Positions 33,779 through 46,075 of a stretch of 64,000 nt of DNA are shown here, piece after piece; positions within the stretch are counted from its first letter, which is position 1, and each line of letters begins with the position of its first letter. The DNA lies in contig OZ018417.1 in assembly GCA_963969595.1 (NCBI GenBank), positions 14,076,501-14,140,500 on the forward strand, given 5' to 3'. Below the pieces are notes generated by a model. That model saw nothing but the letters and a program-made list of their open reading frames with translations. It did no database searches and was not told the DNA's origin. This DNA comes from Neckera pumila (Eukaryota > Streptophyta > Bryopsida > Hypnales > Neckeraceae). The translations under genes and the position numbers were made by a program.

Positions 33779-36754
33779 CTCCGCAATTTTCTTCGGGTTC
33801 TATTTTCTGGGATCGCCTCTACGCAACAACGCCGACGAGCGTATCATTGTGTGAAGAGTCAGCGCAAGAATTTGTTGCCACGAGTTGTAGTCGCGGATTG
33901 TTCCCTGGAGTTAGGGTTAGGGGTTTAGGTCAAATTGCGAGGGGGTTTTCTAGTACAAGTGTGCAGCAGCAGGTGGATGCGAAATGCTGGTCGTGCGAGG
34001 AAAAATCTACCGCGTCTCCATTTTTTGTTTGCTCCTCGTGCAGGGCAATTCAACCATTGGATCAAGATGTCGACCTCTTCCAGCTCCTCTCTGTGTAAGT
34101 CCCTTTTCTATCCCGTTTTCCATTGTCCTCCCTTACGATGTTTTGGAAACAGATGTTAAACATATTTGATTTCCAGGATTTATTAGAGTTCTCCTGTAAT
34201 TTCATAGTAGTACAAATGCAGAGATTCCCTCTCATAGACTCACCCCCTCCTTTATTTACTGGCACAAGATCAGCAACCCTTCATTGCCCTACTTAATAGA
34301 CAACTCAATTTGCACGAGAATTCTCAAGTAGTGGCCCTTTCTTGCAAAATCTATGTGCAACTACCTCAAGTATGTTTATGATTGGCTGTACCTCGAAGGC
34401 AGTGCATCAATTACTATTGCTTTCATCTATTTTGAGTGGTTTCCATTACAAGAATGGATTTTATTTATTTCTGGACGTGTCCTCATTTTTTAGAGGATTT
34501 TAATGCACTTAAATTTGTATTGATTGGATACTGTATGAATAAGTCTTGAGTCGAAGTAGGAGAGCCCCAATCACGAGCCTAGACTATCTTTGCATCTTGA
34601 GTATTACATATTTGATGTATCTCATGGAAGCATCTTTGATTGAATTAGAACCTAGAAATATTAAGCAAATGACCTTGCATTGGAAATGGTTGACTTTTTA
34701 ACCCACGAGAATGGACCCCTATGCAATTGGGTTCCCTACCTTAATCACCCATACAATTGCTGGATCACGGAGAGCTAAATCGAAAATGATAGGAATGCAT
34801 CTTACCAATGAGTGTGTTGGGGTGAAGCAGGGACAGAAGCTATATACAGGATCCCAAGGTTCTGGAAAAAAAATACAAGCAACTCCAGAAATTTTTGCAC
34901 CCTGATCTGTCAAGTGGGAAATCAGAGGTCTGTTGCCCTTTTTTAATTGTTGGTTCTTGTGGAACCAACAATGAGTATTGTTTATTGAGTATATTAAGTG
35001 ACCCAGTTTATCGTCTTTGTCCCCTGAAAGACCAAGGAATGACGTTTTTAAAATGGCCAGTTTCACTGATCCTATTTGAAAAATATTATGTAGATGGGGA
35101 CTAATTTATGTCACGAGAACTTAGCATGTGTTGGTCAATAATATATTAGTTTGAGCAAAGAAAATCCATATATGACCTAGTTAAAACTGCTAAAATAGAC
35201 ACGAGGTCCAATTTGGCCTCTTGGTCCTTAAGTGGTTAATCTATATTCATTAAATTTTTTCTTTCGATCGTGTAGAGGGAGCAAGGCTACGCTGCGGATC
35301 AGTCAGCGCAAGTAATTAAGGCTTACTATACTCTCTTGGGGCCTTTGTCTCGTGCTCAGTACATGGTGAGTTTATCCTGAGCCAGAGCTTTACAGTCACT
35401 CCCTTCCATTCTCCTTTTTAGACGTGGTGCTCGATATTTCCTGAGAATCGTATTAAGAAATTTGTGGGAAACGAGGTCTTCAAATCTGTCCCAAAACTTT
35501 AATCTCTGATAAAAGCATATGAGCGTTTGTAATTTTGTACCTTTCGCGCAGGTTACGAAACTGTTACTAGCATTAGTCAAATGGTCATTTGAGAGGTTTT
35601 GCATTCGAATTAGTGTGAAAATCAGCTGTGTCGTTTACGATTTCTGTCCTAATTATGTCCGTATAATGAATTTAGAATAAGAAGTACTAATGACTCGCAA
35701 TATTCGTTTCTGCTGGACAGTTGAAATTGAATGGTGTGAACGTTGATGAGGAAGGCACAATTCATGACCCTGCACTGCTCATGGAGGTTTCTCCTTCACC
35801 CTTTGCTAATCTTAAAAATTATATTACGTCTGTATTTTCTTTTAGGCTTATCATTGCTAGGTATTATTAAGGTGTCATCTCGATATACTAATCTAGTCTT
35901 CTCCATGAATGGAATACAGATCTTGGAGGTAGTGCAATTTAAGCTGTGTAACTGCAGCATATCATCTATTGTGCTCTCTGCAGATTGCTTTACCGCACTA
36001 CTATGCACAACATTGCAGCATTTTCTTTATTAAGATGCTGCACTTTCTTGTTTAATTGTACAGATTATGGAGCTACGAGAAGAAGTGGAGGCGGCAACTG
36101 ATGCCGACAAGCTTATCAAAATAAAAGAGGAGGTATACTTCATCCCTTTCTTTTCCTTTTTGCTATCTGCTTAAGGTAGGCAACCCATTCCCGTGGGTTT
36201 AAGTGGTTTCCATCATTAGACTGAATTTTCTCCAAAAATTATGTTGAAGTTAATTCAACCTTTTAGAGGATTATTTAGAAAAGAGTATTATTTGGATACC
36301 GTATGAGTAAGTTAAGAATTTTTGAAGTGTGAAGTAGTAGGGTCCCAGTCACAAACCTAGATCATCTCGTGGAAGCATCTCTGATTGTGATAGAATCTAG
36401 AAGTGTCTCATTTCTTACATGTCATGTTTGGTGACACTGGCATTGGAAATGGGTGTCTTTTCAACTCACGGGAAAGGGGCCCTCTCGCAATGGGTTCCCT
36501 ACCTTGTAAGGCATCTTATCAGATATGTAAAGAACCTCGTTAGGTTTGTGATGGTTTCGTTCAAACTGGTGTGGCATTGTAGTTCTGCTAATCTGGTAGT
36601 TTGTGTTTTAATGCAGAACAAGAAGAAAATGTTGGAGTGTGAGAACGATTTAAAGGCTGTGTTTCAAAGTGGGGATATTACGAATGCTGTTCCGCTTGTG
36701 CAACGCATGACATACTTTCATAAGATAATTGAAGAGATTACTAGAAAGCAGTGA
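33574..36754 (+). CDS. HSCB: Fe-S cluster co-chaperone HscB/Jac1 (J-type)
   Basis: Six exons: 33574-34094, 34831-34927, 35276-35365, 35721-35786, 36064-36132 and 36617-36754. They total 327 codons including the stop, all junctions in phase. An N-terminal part of about 130 residues is rich in Ser, Arg and Ala, as expected of a mitochondrial presequence. Then comes a zinc-binding pair CWSC…CSSC, the J domain with FQLLSV, KKYKQLQKF and the Hsp70-stimulating HPD (in LHPDLSS), then QSAQVIKAYYTLLGPLSRAQYM, and a helical C-terminal HscB domain ending EEITRKQ. HscB delivers the scaffold protein ISU to the mitochondrial Hsp70 and stimulates its ATPase during Fe-S cluster transfer. The zinc site is the feature of eukaryotic rather than bacterial HscB. 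The presequence is longer than I expect. Confidence 0.95.
34430..34745 (+). repeat. Intronic repeat, copy 1 (HSCB intron 1)
   Basis: Shares an ordered series of blocks with 36195-36512 in intron 5 of the same gene: AGTGGTTTCCAT, TTAGAGGATT, TTGGATAC, a GAAGTAG block, CATGGAAGCATCT or CGTGGAAGCATCT, and GCATTGGAAATGG followed by CAATGGGTTCCCTACCTT or its variant. The two copies are in direct orientation and clearly diverged. Confidence 0.75.
35017..35238 (+). mobile_element. Mini TTAA-family derivative in HSCB intron 2
   Basis: A 0.22-kb segment opens CCCCTGAAAGACCAAGG and closes CTTGGTCCTTAAGTGGTTAA, the mutated ends of the TTAA family, with an AT-rich core unlike the 0.9-kb members. It looks like an old, internally deleted copy and its right end lies about 40 bp before the exon 3 acceptor. 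Confidence 0.6.
36195..36512 (+). repeat. Intronic repeat, copy 2 (HSCB intron 5)
   Basis: Direct, diverged copy of the repeat in intron 1 of HSCB, ending GCAATGGGTTCCCTACCTTG. It has no terminal inverted repeats that I can see, so it is either a dispersed repeat that landed twice in one gene or a segmental copy. Confidence 0.75.
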
Positions 36755-37789
36755 TCTGCAATCCTTCTTCTTTCCGGAGTCATGCTCTTCTGACGCTCAC
36801 TGGCAACTCGTGGCGTTTGAGCTTCTTCAACTGAAATTGGGAGTCGGTAAGAGCGTTGCGGGTTGAGGTAACCACACCTAACTGCGACACTTTAAGCAGT
36901 GAGCACAGTTTCTATCATTAGAATGGACAGATTTTTAAATCTTCTTGTTAACAAATCAAAGAGGATTCCACGCATCAAAGAATGCATTAGTTAGCTGCAT
37001 TCCGTATGCAAAGTTATAAGGGTTCAAAGAATTATTGGTAGATGATCTAATGACGTGAGTTCTAATGGTAATGTTGTAATAATCTAATGTTAAAGTAGTG
37101 CACATGTTCAAAATCAATATGTACTCATTGTGCAAGATTTTGTGAGTGACGTTAGCTTTAGAAGAGCTTGAAACTTCGTCACAACATGCAGTTTGAGCAC
37201 GGTCTGTGGTATGGCTTCGGGGATGTGGATTCTAAACTTTAGGTTTCTCTAGTGTCTGCAGTACCATCTGAAAGAATTGGTACTACACCAAACACCCCAT
37301 ACATTGTGGGTGTTCAATTGTAGTGGATGCGCAAATAATCTGGTCTACAACATAGACTGAATAGATTATTTTCATTTGATACATCTATACCAACCAGGAA
37401 AGCTTTGGTTTTGTCCGTTCTCATTTGCAAGACGTAAATTTTTCATTGCATTCAAATAGAAAATTCCTCAAAATTTTGGTTCCATCTATTGGACGCTCAA
37501 TTTGTACTATGTAGATTTTTTACGACTACTGCATAAGAAAGTATACAAAATTGAAATCAAGTGGAGCTGAGTAATTTATACTTGGTCTTCTAGATAGCTC
37601 AATGCAGGAGGTTTATACATTGAAGCTCTAGTATATATTTACTATTCAAGTTGCTTGCCCTGAAAACTGCTAAATTTGTAAAAAACTCTTGAAATTGACT
37701 TAAAAGAAGAAGAGCTAACTCAAACACAAAGCCGCAGTAAGTACTCTGTCTGAAATCTCAAGTAGGATCCAACAACTCAAGTCATGGTC
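36755..37789. other. 3' flank of HSCB, no gene seen
   Basis: Moderately AT-rich sequence after the HSCB stop, likely holding its 3' UTR and polyadenylation region. No coding frame or repeat boundary is recognisable. Confidence 0.55.
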
Positions 37790-38679
37790 TTAACCCCTAA
37801 AAGCCCAAGTGTCCCTGCGGGGGTTATTTGGTACTTCGGGCAAGCTCATGTGACCTCAATTTTTCACATGATTTTTTGAAACTTTTTTGGGAGATAGGAA
37901 ATCTCATTAGCTTTGCAGGAAGATAAATTTCATCAAATTCCGACTTACCCTCCAAAAGTTATGGTGGATTGAATAAAAATTTCAGTTTGGGAATCTGCTG
38001 CCCCTCAGGAATCTGACTTTGACTCCCAAGGGGGCAGCAAAGGTGGCAAGAGAGGAGAGGTGGCAAGAGGTGGCAAGAGAGGCTATTGTTGTGCCTATTA
38101 GGAGGTCACATGAGGCTTTAGGAGCTTGTAGATGTTAGAGATTTTGACATTTTTCATAAATTTTTTTTCCTACTTCTAAAATACAAGTGCATCTTTCAAT
38201 CCACCATTCAGATTTCCTAAATCAAAAAATGTGTGATGGGATTTTTTTTGGAAAATGGCCTATTGTATTGTCATTTCTTGGGACATAGTGGCAAATTTTA
38301 ATTTTTTTGAATATCGGGATTGTCTTAGATTGCCTTGAAAATTGGTATGCACATACCTAACATGTTTCCCCATAAGAAAAAATTATAAATTGGAGGTCTG
38401 TAGTGGAAAAAAATTCAGCAAATGGCGGTCAAATGCATCTGAAATTTACGGGCACAGTGGAAAGAAAAAAAAAAAAAAACTTTGAATGCAAATATCTCCC
38501 AATCTATACGGTGAAACCTCACGAAATTTTTACCACATGTTCTCACACAAGTTAACTACAAGATCCAATGGTTACATTCCCAAAAAATCAATTTTTCAAA
38601 CTTTTTTGATGAATGGTATAAAAATGACAGTTTTGGGTGTTTTTTGAGGTAGAAAAGGCCTTGGGCTCTTAGGGGTTAA
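37790..38679 (-). mobile_element. TTAA-flanked MITE, inverse orientation
   Basis: Starts TTAACCCCTAAAAGCCCAAG and ends CTTGGGCTCTTAGGGGTTAA, 890 bp. It carries the subterminal block TTTTTTGAAACTTTTTTGGG and the CAAAAGTTATGG motif that, in reverse complement, mark the right end of the 5899-6827 copy. TTAA flanks both ends. The 'AAGCCC' variant of the terminus is shared with the copy at 57327. Confidence 0.85.
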
Positions 38680-38828
38680 GGGATGCACTCCTGAAGGCCT
38701 GTGGTGATGTTTTCACAACCAAGGATACTGAAACCAACTTTAGTAGGTACCGAGTACATGAGATTGGGTTATATTAGAAGTTCGGAATCAACCCATTCAC
38801 CTAGATAGTAAGTAACGCAACCTTACCA

Positions 38829-38995
38829 CCAGCACAAGAGACTTTTTTTGCGTTTCCCTCTCTCACTTTCCCCTGTGTAATCGGTAATTCCTGTGACTTT
38901 TTTCCCTGTGTGATCACAATCCAAAAGTCACATGAATTACCGGTTACACAGGGAAAGTGAGAAGGAAACGCAAAAAAGAAGGCTCTTGTGCAATG
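38829..38995. repeat. Long hairpin of about 160 bp
   Basis: The left arm from GCACAAGAG (38832) through GCGTTTCCC, CACTTTCCCCTGTGTAA and GGTAATTC is repeated in inverse order on the right, ending CTCTTGTGC at 38990. Arms are about 65-70 nt with few mismatches around a loop of 20-25 nt. It could be a MIRNA-type foldback or a palindromic MITE. Confidence 0.8.
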
Positions 38996-39099
38996 CAGTT
39001 GACCAAAGATTACCAAATTCTTGGACGAATGGGTGCATTCTTTCCTTTCTACAGTCTTTTGAGAAAGTCTTTCACCGAACACTTGTGGTCCTTTTGTAG

Positions 39100-40630
39100 C
39101 GTTCCAGGGTAAAGACAGAGACTCTGGAAGTACTTATGACAAGGAGATTGGAATTATAACAAATTTTTATGACTCCCTGGCTGTAGAAAAGAATGGGAAA
39201 ATAACTTTCCTACTGCAGTCCTTTTCTTGCAAATTGTGGTGTAATTCCATGAGTGGACTGAAGAGAGTTTCGAGTAACTTAATTATTCATGAGAATTGAA
39301 GTAGTACTAACTTATATCACTGGTGTCACTTCTGCATTTTTGCAACGAACAGGCCCTCAACTTAATGTACGCCAGCTAGCTAGAGTTTCAATTCTTCTCT
39401 CGATCTTTTCATGAGAACTTTTGAATGGCATAATAACACTAAGTTAATAAGTTGTTGAATCGATTGTTTTCTTGGGACAGTCGATCAGTCGAGTTGGCAC
39501 GCAGCTGGGTCCGTCAGTTTTTGGTGGTACCACTGCATGCTTGCAGTGTGACTGCATGTGTGAGTCGTCGTAGTAGTACTGCGGCTGGGCTCCCATGTGA
39601 GTACTGTGGCTGTAAAAGATTGACTGCAGCACTTGCCGTGATCGATCTCTTGCAGATCAGAACCTCGTGAATTAACGGAAGGGATCGAAAGTTGAAATCA
39701 GTCCAGAGTCCGGGCAGACTGTCCCGGCCCCTACCTGTCCGTTCTTCAGAGGAGGGTAAGTACAGTTTGGATATGTGCGAAATTTCTTTTGTTATGTTAT
39801 TTGCAAACGGAGAATAAAGGGAAAAAGGGAAAGGCCGAATGGGAGAGAGAACAAAAGTCTTTCATCGAGGTCAACGTAGCCTGCGGCTTGAGAATTGGAT
39901 TCAAACAAACATGGTCCATTGGGTTGAAAATTGACACTAGCTAGCTAGTATATACCGGGACTTCGTTCGACGGTGCCCATGCGACGATTCAACAAACTTT
40001 TCAATCGGCGTTTCAGTGCTACCCATGGATGGGAAAATCTCGTACGTCCAGAGCTAGATTGAAAACACCAATCCCACTAAGTTATAGAATTCAAAGAAAA
40101 AAAACAGAAAAAACAAACAATCTTACTCCGATCCAACCGCCTTGGGTGGTCCTGGTTGGGTTGAAATACTCATCCGAACTCATCTCAGCCCTTAATTGCT
40201 GCGCCCTCTCTATTATATTATACAGAGTATAAGTTATGGTTCCCTTCAGAAGAGTTCCTTTCAATGTTCCACATTCGGCTTATGAGCAGCATTTAATCTT
40301 GACCGGTCTTCACTTTTGTATCTTTGTCGATCAGTCCTTGTGACTCTTGGTTTTCAGAGTCATGAAACTTGTGGCAAGTTCACCAAGTTTGGGTGACAAG
40401 ATTGTGTTGGCAGGTTTGTCATGACAATTAATTAAACCTGGCTTCGGTGCACAATGGCCATGTTTCATGTCACGCAAAGCTAGTGGTTTCTTCGGTGATA
40501 AGTTAATAACATTAGAGAGAAAAAACAGAGGGCCGCTTCGCAGTGACATTCTTAAGGATTTCCATGAAATCCGCCTGATCTGACTTTCATCAAAAATGTC
40601 ATAACACAATAGTCACATTACATCAAGGCA
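39100..40630. other. Non-repetitive spacer without an assembled gene
   Basis: Less AT-rich than the neighbouring repeats. It contains one good-looking donor on the plus strand (GAGG|GTAAGTAC at about 39758) after a GC-rich stretch, which may mark a non-coding first exon. I could not build a gene from it. Confidence 0.35.
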
Positions 40631-40635
40631 ACAAA

Positions 40636-41494
40636 GTACTGTACTGTACAGTGGGGTACCAATTTTTATTACACAGGAGGAAAAAAATGGAATTTTTCGT
40701 CTTGAATAATTAAAACCCAATTCTCACACAGTCCCAACCAAGCATACCAAATTTCAGTTTATAAAAAGCAAAATTCTATTTTTGGTGAATTTTTGAAGTC
40801 AATTTTAATGGGTTTACATAATATTTCATTGTAAACAATTGGTGACAAATTTCTGTAATTTGATTGCACAAATATGTAGGGAACATCCATATGCACATCT
40901 TTCATATTAAAAAACACCTCATTAAGTAACACAAATAAGCTCCCAATAAGGGCTCAATGTGAGGCATCATATGACTAAACTTTGTGAAATAGATATTTCT
41001 ATATTTTAATTAGATTTTGTAAAATTCATTGTACCATCATGCTCAAATGTACAAAATTAGCTACCTTGTGAGGAAAAAATAGAAAATCTAATTATAATAA
41101 AAAATTATTTATTTTACAACATTTGGGCATTGTCACCTCAACATTTAGAAGGAATTATAAAACTTTTTTGGAGGTGCTTGCAAAAGAAAAGATGTGTGGA
41201 TGTTTCCTTACATACATGTATATTGTATGGATGTTCCCTACATATATCCACAATTGAACTTAAAAATTTCATCACTGATTGTTTTCTATAAAACTATGAA
41301 AATAGACTTCAAAAGTTCACCAAAAATAGAATTTTGCTTTTTTGAAGCTAAATTTTGGTTGGGCCTACATAAAGATGCAATGATAATTACGCTTAACAAA
41401 AAGTATAAAACTACACTACACATTGTACCAAAAATATTGAATGCCTCAAATAGGCAATTTGTAAATGAAATATACCCCAGTGTACAAGGCAACG
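40636..41494. mobile_element. Foldback element of about 0.86 kb
   Basis: The left half (TGTACAGTGGGGTAC…AGCAAAATTCTATTTTTGGT…TGTAGGGAACATCCATA) recurs in inverted order in the right half, closing with TACCCCAGTGTACA. The inverted similarity runs through most of each half. No coding capacity. Confidence 0.8.
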
Positions 41495-41634
41495 GAGTAC
41501 AAGTTGTTTAATTTGGCAATTGAACAAAGTTAGCCAAGTGAAGTCAAATTAAAGGGCTTTTGAAGCCAGTTGTCAAAGATAAGTAGTTTCAAAAGCCATT
41601 TACTTCATTTTGGGTGTTTAAAGATGAGGAGAGA

Positions 41635-42195
41635 AGGTCTTTGTACAAGTGGGGTATTAGTAGGTGAAACAATCCATTTGGAATATGTAAATTAGGATTA
41701 AGAGGAGCTCAACCGCTCATAGTTGAGTCAAATGTAGGAATTGTGTTCACAGTCAAATTTTAGACCTCATTTAGGCAAAATAGAATAACTTTTTTTCAAA
41801 AAAATTGAACTACATTGATGTGGGGAATCAAACTAACTTTCATCTCCAAAAATCCATTTGAGATTTTGAAACAATAACTAAAAGTGATGGCCGAATTTCA
41901 TAGAAGGGATGAAAGGGACATTTTTTTTGACATTTTCAAATTCCTTCTCTCAATTTTCTCCATAACTTTTTATTGGAGTCTCAAAACCTCAAATGGATTT
42001 TTGGAGATAAAATTTAGCTTGATTCTCCAAATGTTTTTATTTCAAAGTTTTTACCTAAATAGGTCTAAAGTTCGACTTTGAACACAATTCTTGCATTTGA
42101 CAATGATTGGTCTATCTTCAAATTCTCCCATATCCTTTAAGGATTCATAATGGACAATTCATTTATCTATAAAACAACCTCTGTCTCCTTCATTT
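41635..42195. mobile_element. Foldback core related to the 55-64 kb elements
   Basis: A diverged palindrome of about 560 bp. The left arm contains GACCTCATTTAGGC and CTCCAAAAATCCATTTGAG, and the right arm has CTCAAATGGATTTTTGGAG. The same blocks, in the same order, form the core of the foldbacks at 55.3-64 kb, so this is an older member of that family. The flanking 0.3-kb segment present in the others is not recognisable here. Confidence 0.75.
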
Positions 42196-42460
42196 TCACC
42201 AAATGCCATTGAAATAAGTCTTTTACATTTCCATCAAAAAAATTCTTGATGGTAGATGGTCATTAGACTATTTTGGACATTTGTTTTTCTTTCCACAACT
42301 TCATTAGAGTGGGAGGTGCATCCAAATACAAGGTATTCAACAATCAGGGTTAAGGTGCATTAGAGTACCTTAATCATGATTATTTAACACTTTAAACGTA
42401 GATTCTGAGCCACTGACAAGCATCTGACATGGCGACATAAGGTAATCTTTTAAACAAAAG

Positions 42461-42765
42461 AAGCAAGGCAAGTGTAAAGTCCTACTTCATGTACTAAAGC
42501 ACATTCATTCCAAAATCATAAAGGAACTAGAGAAATGCTCATTGACAGCATAAGAAATAGTTGCCTTTGTTTGAGAAAAAAATCACATCTTGTCGATTTT
42601 TTATGATTTTCTTTTAATTCAAAAAAGAAAATCAATTCATTGCCCTTAGTGGTTAGGGTTAATATATTCTACCAAAAATTAAGTAAAGTTGGAAAAAATA
42701 ATTTGGCAAAATCTTGAAAATAGAAATTTTCTACTAATTTTTTGGAAAAAACAAATCTTGTGGAA
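42461..42765 (+). repeat. Dispersed direct repeat, copy 1
   Basis: Shares TTGCCTTTGTTTGAG or TTGCCCTTGTTTATGAG, AATCACATCTTG, TTCATTGCCCTT and TATTCTACCAAAAATTAAG in order with 46076-46350. It abuts a truncated TTAA-family element on its right. Confidence 0.7.
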
Positions 42766-42767
42766 TA

Positions 42768-43150
42768 TGAACCCTTAAAGTCACATTGTTCCTATAGGAA
42801 CAAAATGGATTTTGGGCAAGTTCCTATGAACTCAATTTTTGGTGAAAACTTTTGAAACTTTTCCATGAGATAGAAAATCTTACTAGCTTTCTGAAAATAT
42901 AATTTTTATTTCAATTGGTGTATGGGAGCAAAAGTTATGCCATGATAACTTCAAAACAGACAAGACCAGGCAGAAAAGAAACCATAAAAATTTGAAATAT
43001 GAAATTTACTATTATTTTCTCATAGATTATATTTTTGTCTAAATTAGAAGCTTTGATTCATTCCATTTGGATTAGTAATATAAAAGTTACAGAGTTTCTT
43101 ATTTTGCAGGCAATCAAAGCATCTTCTTGAAAAAAAAACATTTTTATTTC
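42768..43150 (-). mobile_element. Truncated TTAA-family MITE
   Basis: Begins AACCCTTAAAGTCACATTG, followed by the subterminal pair TGTTCCTATAGGAACA and the TTTTGAAACTTTTCC and GCAAAAGTTATGCC blocks of the family. Similarity fades after about 43150 and no right terminus is visible. Confidence 0.6.
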
Positions 43151-43599
43151 TTTTTGAATGCTACTAACTTTCAATCTGTACAATTAAATCTTTTTTTTTA
43201 TTTTTATTAGATTAATGTAGCAAAATTAACAATTTTGAGTATTTTTGAAAAAAAAATGGCATTTATTTTCAAAATAATTTTTGCCAATCTTAACATTTAG
43301 ATACAATATTCAAGTGCACAGAAAGCATTAGAGAAAAAATCAGCCTTTTGGAGGACTACTTCAGATTGACATGCCAAGCAATTTAAAGTTTGGCCTGTCC
43401 GTCTGAAAAAGTCCCCCAATGAGCAATCAGCTTGGCTGATTGCTCTCCGAAACAATCAAATCTTATACTTTTATTTTAATTTTTAAAATTTTATATTTTG
43501 TTTAAAATGAGAAAAGAAAAAAGAAAAATAATGGTTATTTTGTATTTTGATTATGTTAGAATTGGTGGTTCCTTTAGTGCAACTTAGCTTCTTTGGTAC

Positions 43600-44521
43600 T
43601 TAACCCCTAAAGGACCAAGGTGATTTTCCTACCAAAATCCACTCAAAATTGTCATTTCTATTGCAAAGAGAAAAGAGTTTAAAATTTTTTTTTTTTTTGC
43701 ATATCCAACCGTAAGATCTTATACTTGACTAGTATATGAATATGTGGAAGAAACTTCAGAAACTTTGACCATGTAGATTGTAAGATATATGCATTTAAAG
43801 TGAAGAAAACAAGTTTTTTTCCACCTTGCTTGACTAGATTTTTTGGCTTTGAATCTTCTTGGTTCAAATCTTATGCATTGTTGATTTTGATTTTCTATTT
43901 ATTTATGTTAAGTAGTTGAGTTGGGAATCTACAAAAAAGATTTAGGAAAACAAGTACTTAATTTTCACTCATTAAAAAATTGTTAAGTAGAAGTGGATTC
44001 AAGATTGAAGAAAAAACTAAATTGTTAATAGCTTTTTAGATGGAATTGAATCACAATAATCCCAGCGGTGAGATTGTTCTAGTAAGAATATCTAACCTTG
44101 TCTAACAAAAAAATTTGAAAAATTCTAAAAATTGCATTCAAAAATGAATTTTATAAGATATTTTTTCAAGAAGATGCTTAGGTTGCCCAAAAAACTAAGA
44201 TTGTCCATAACTTTCTCATTATTAGTCCAAATTGAATGAAACAAAGCTTCACATGTAGACAAAAATATAGTCTTTGAGTCAAAACATTGAAAAAAATTAT
44301 TTTGACTTTTTGTGATTTTTTTTGTGTTGCCCGCCAAATTCCATTTTTGCTTATTGTGCCATAACTTTTGCTCCTGGGCATCAATTAAAATAAAAGTTAT
44401 ATATTCACAAAGCTCTTGCAAAATATACAACCTCAAAAAATCCCAAAAAATGTTTTTCAAAAAATTGAGATAGTAGGAACCTTCCCGGACCCAAAGAGAC
44501 AACCAATCCTTTAGGGGTTAA
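43600..44521 (+). mobile_element. TTAA-flanked MITE, copy 2
   Basis: Starts TTAACCCCTAAAGGACCAAG and ends ATCCTTTAGGGGTTAA, 922 bp. It is closely similar to 5899-6827 from end to end, including TTTGACCATGTAGATTGTAAG and TTAGTCCAAATTG blocks, so the two belong to one subfamily. TTAA is present on both sides and there is no coding frame. Confidence 0.88.
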
Positions 44522-44828
44522 TAAAATTTTAACTTGTAAAACTGGGTTCCTACGCCACTGTCATTGCAGTTTTGGCTGCACGGAAATAGGGAGAAAAAGA
44601 ATTTTTCAACCCCGAAAAACAAAATTTTAGGGTATTTCGGAGAACTATGGAGCAACCCTGTAGAGGCCTGAAATTTTCTCTAATGTATATTCTAATGCAT
44701 TGGATTCCTCTTTCAATTTCTATAAAGCTTTAAAAACATTAAAATCTTATCAATTATCATAGAGGATCTAATACAGAAAAATTTGAATTCATATAAAATA
44801 TACTAAAAATGGAGAAAATTCATATAAA

Positions 44829-45160
44829 GTACAAAATATATTCAAAAAAAACTGAAATTTTCACTATATATGTATAATATAGTGCATAACATCATGGTAT
44901 AAACCAAAGTGGCAATGTCAATCTATAATTAGAAAATCAACAAAACCATGGTACAAGCCCATTATTCATATTTAGAATAAAATATTGAAATTTAAGAGTT
45001 TAATCCAATAATGAGGGACTTTGCAGTACTATTCACTTAAAATGTACTCAAATATCTTCAAAATAAATCATTTGGATTAAAAAATATTTTTTCCATCTTC
45101 CAATCTCACAAAAGTCATCCATCAAATACTTAATATTCACAATAGCAATACAGAATTAGT
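44829..45160 (+). repeat. Dispersed direct repeat (partner 47272-47605)
   Basis: Shares ATAATATAGTGCATAACATC, GGTATAAACCAAAGTG, CCATGGTACAAGCCCA and CAAAAGTCATCCATCAAA in order with 47272-47605, about 2.4 kb away. Together with the repeats between them this points to a duplicated larger unit. Confidence 0.75.
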
Positions 45161-45228
45161 TTTTAGAGTTAGATTGTATTAAATATGATTTTCTAAAGCT
45201 AGCAACAAGGTGCTATTCAAGGCCATAG

Positions 45229-45614
45229 GTACTACCATTAAATGTCAAATAGCTGTCCATCAATGGTACAAATGGAGTTCAAAAATGAAGGCATGCAAAC
45301 CTAAAACAGGAACAACATAGTGCATTTAACTGCCAAGGATGGTACAAAGTGTCCCACTACTCATAACTCCACATTATTTATATTGAAATTTTGCTTACTT
45401 CCAAATCAAAATTAGTCCCCTAGTACCATCAAATGTCAAACGGTTGTCCATCAATGGTGCAAATAGAGTTCAAAAATGAAGGCATGCAAACCAAAAACAG
45501 AAACAACATAGTGCATCTAATTGCCAAGGATGAGTGGAACAAAGTGTCCCACCACTTATAACTTCACACTATTTTTATTGAAATTTTGTCTACTTTCAAA
45601 TCAAACTTAGCCCC
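45229..45614 (+). repeat. Tandem duplication, unit about 190 bp
   Basis: Two adjacent copies share GTACCAT(T/C)AAATGTCAAA, GTCCATCAATGGT, GTTCAAAAATGAAGGCATGC, CAACATAGTGCAT and GTGTCCCAC. They differ at scattered bases, so the duplication is not very recent. Confidence 0.85.
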
Positions 45615-46075
45615 CAATTACTCATGAAATTGTGCAGTAGTAATCCCAAATTGGCACCAATTCATCACTAAACAATTTTTCATTCCTATAGTAATAATTC
45701 ATGGTATAATCTCGGAGCACTTCTTGGAGCATGGGGAGAATGTAGACAAGCTACCTTATGTGTCCAAATTATGCTTTAGAAAGTTGTTGTTCTTGTCTTG
45801 TGTAGGATAGGGTTTTAGTAATTAATTAATATCAATGGGGTGTTCCAATGGTTGTGTTGAATCACTCTTCTTTGCTCCAAATTAAATAACGTGTTCAAAT
45901 GATGCTTAAGAGTTGCTATTCTGGTCTTGTATAGAAAAGGAATTTTGTAATCACTGAATAGAATGGCTTAAAATTTGGGAGAGTGGTTTTGATTTTTTCA
46001 TAGAAGTTTCTTTAATATTTCCATTGGAGATCTAATTTTTAATTCAAAATTAAATATCTTTTAAGCAAAAGAAGT

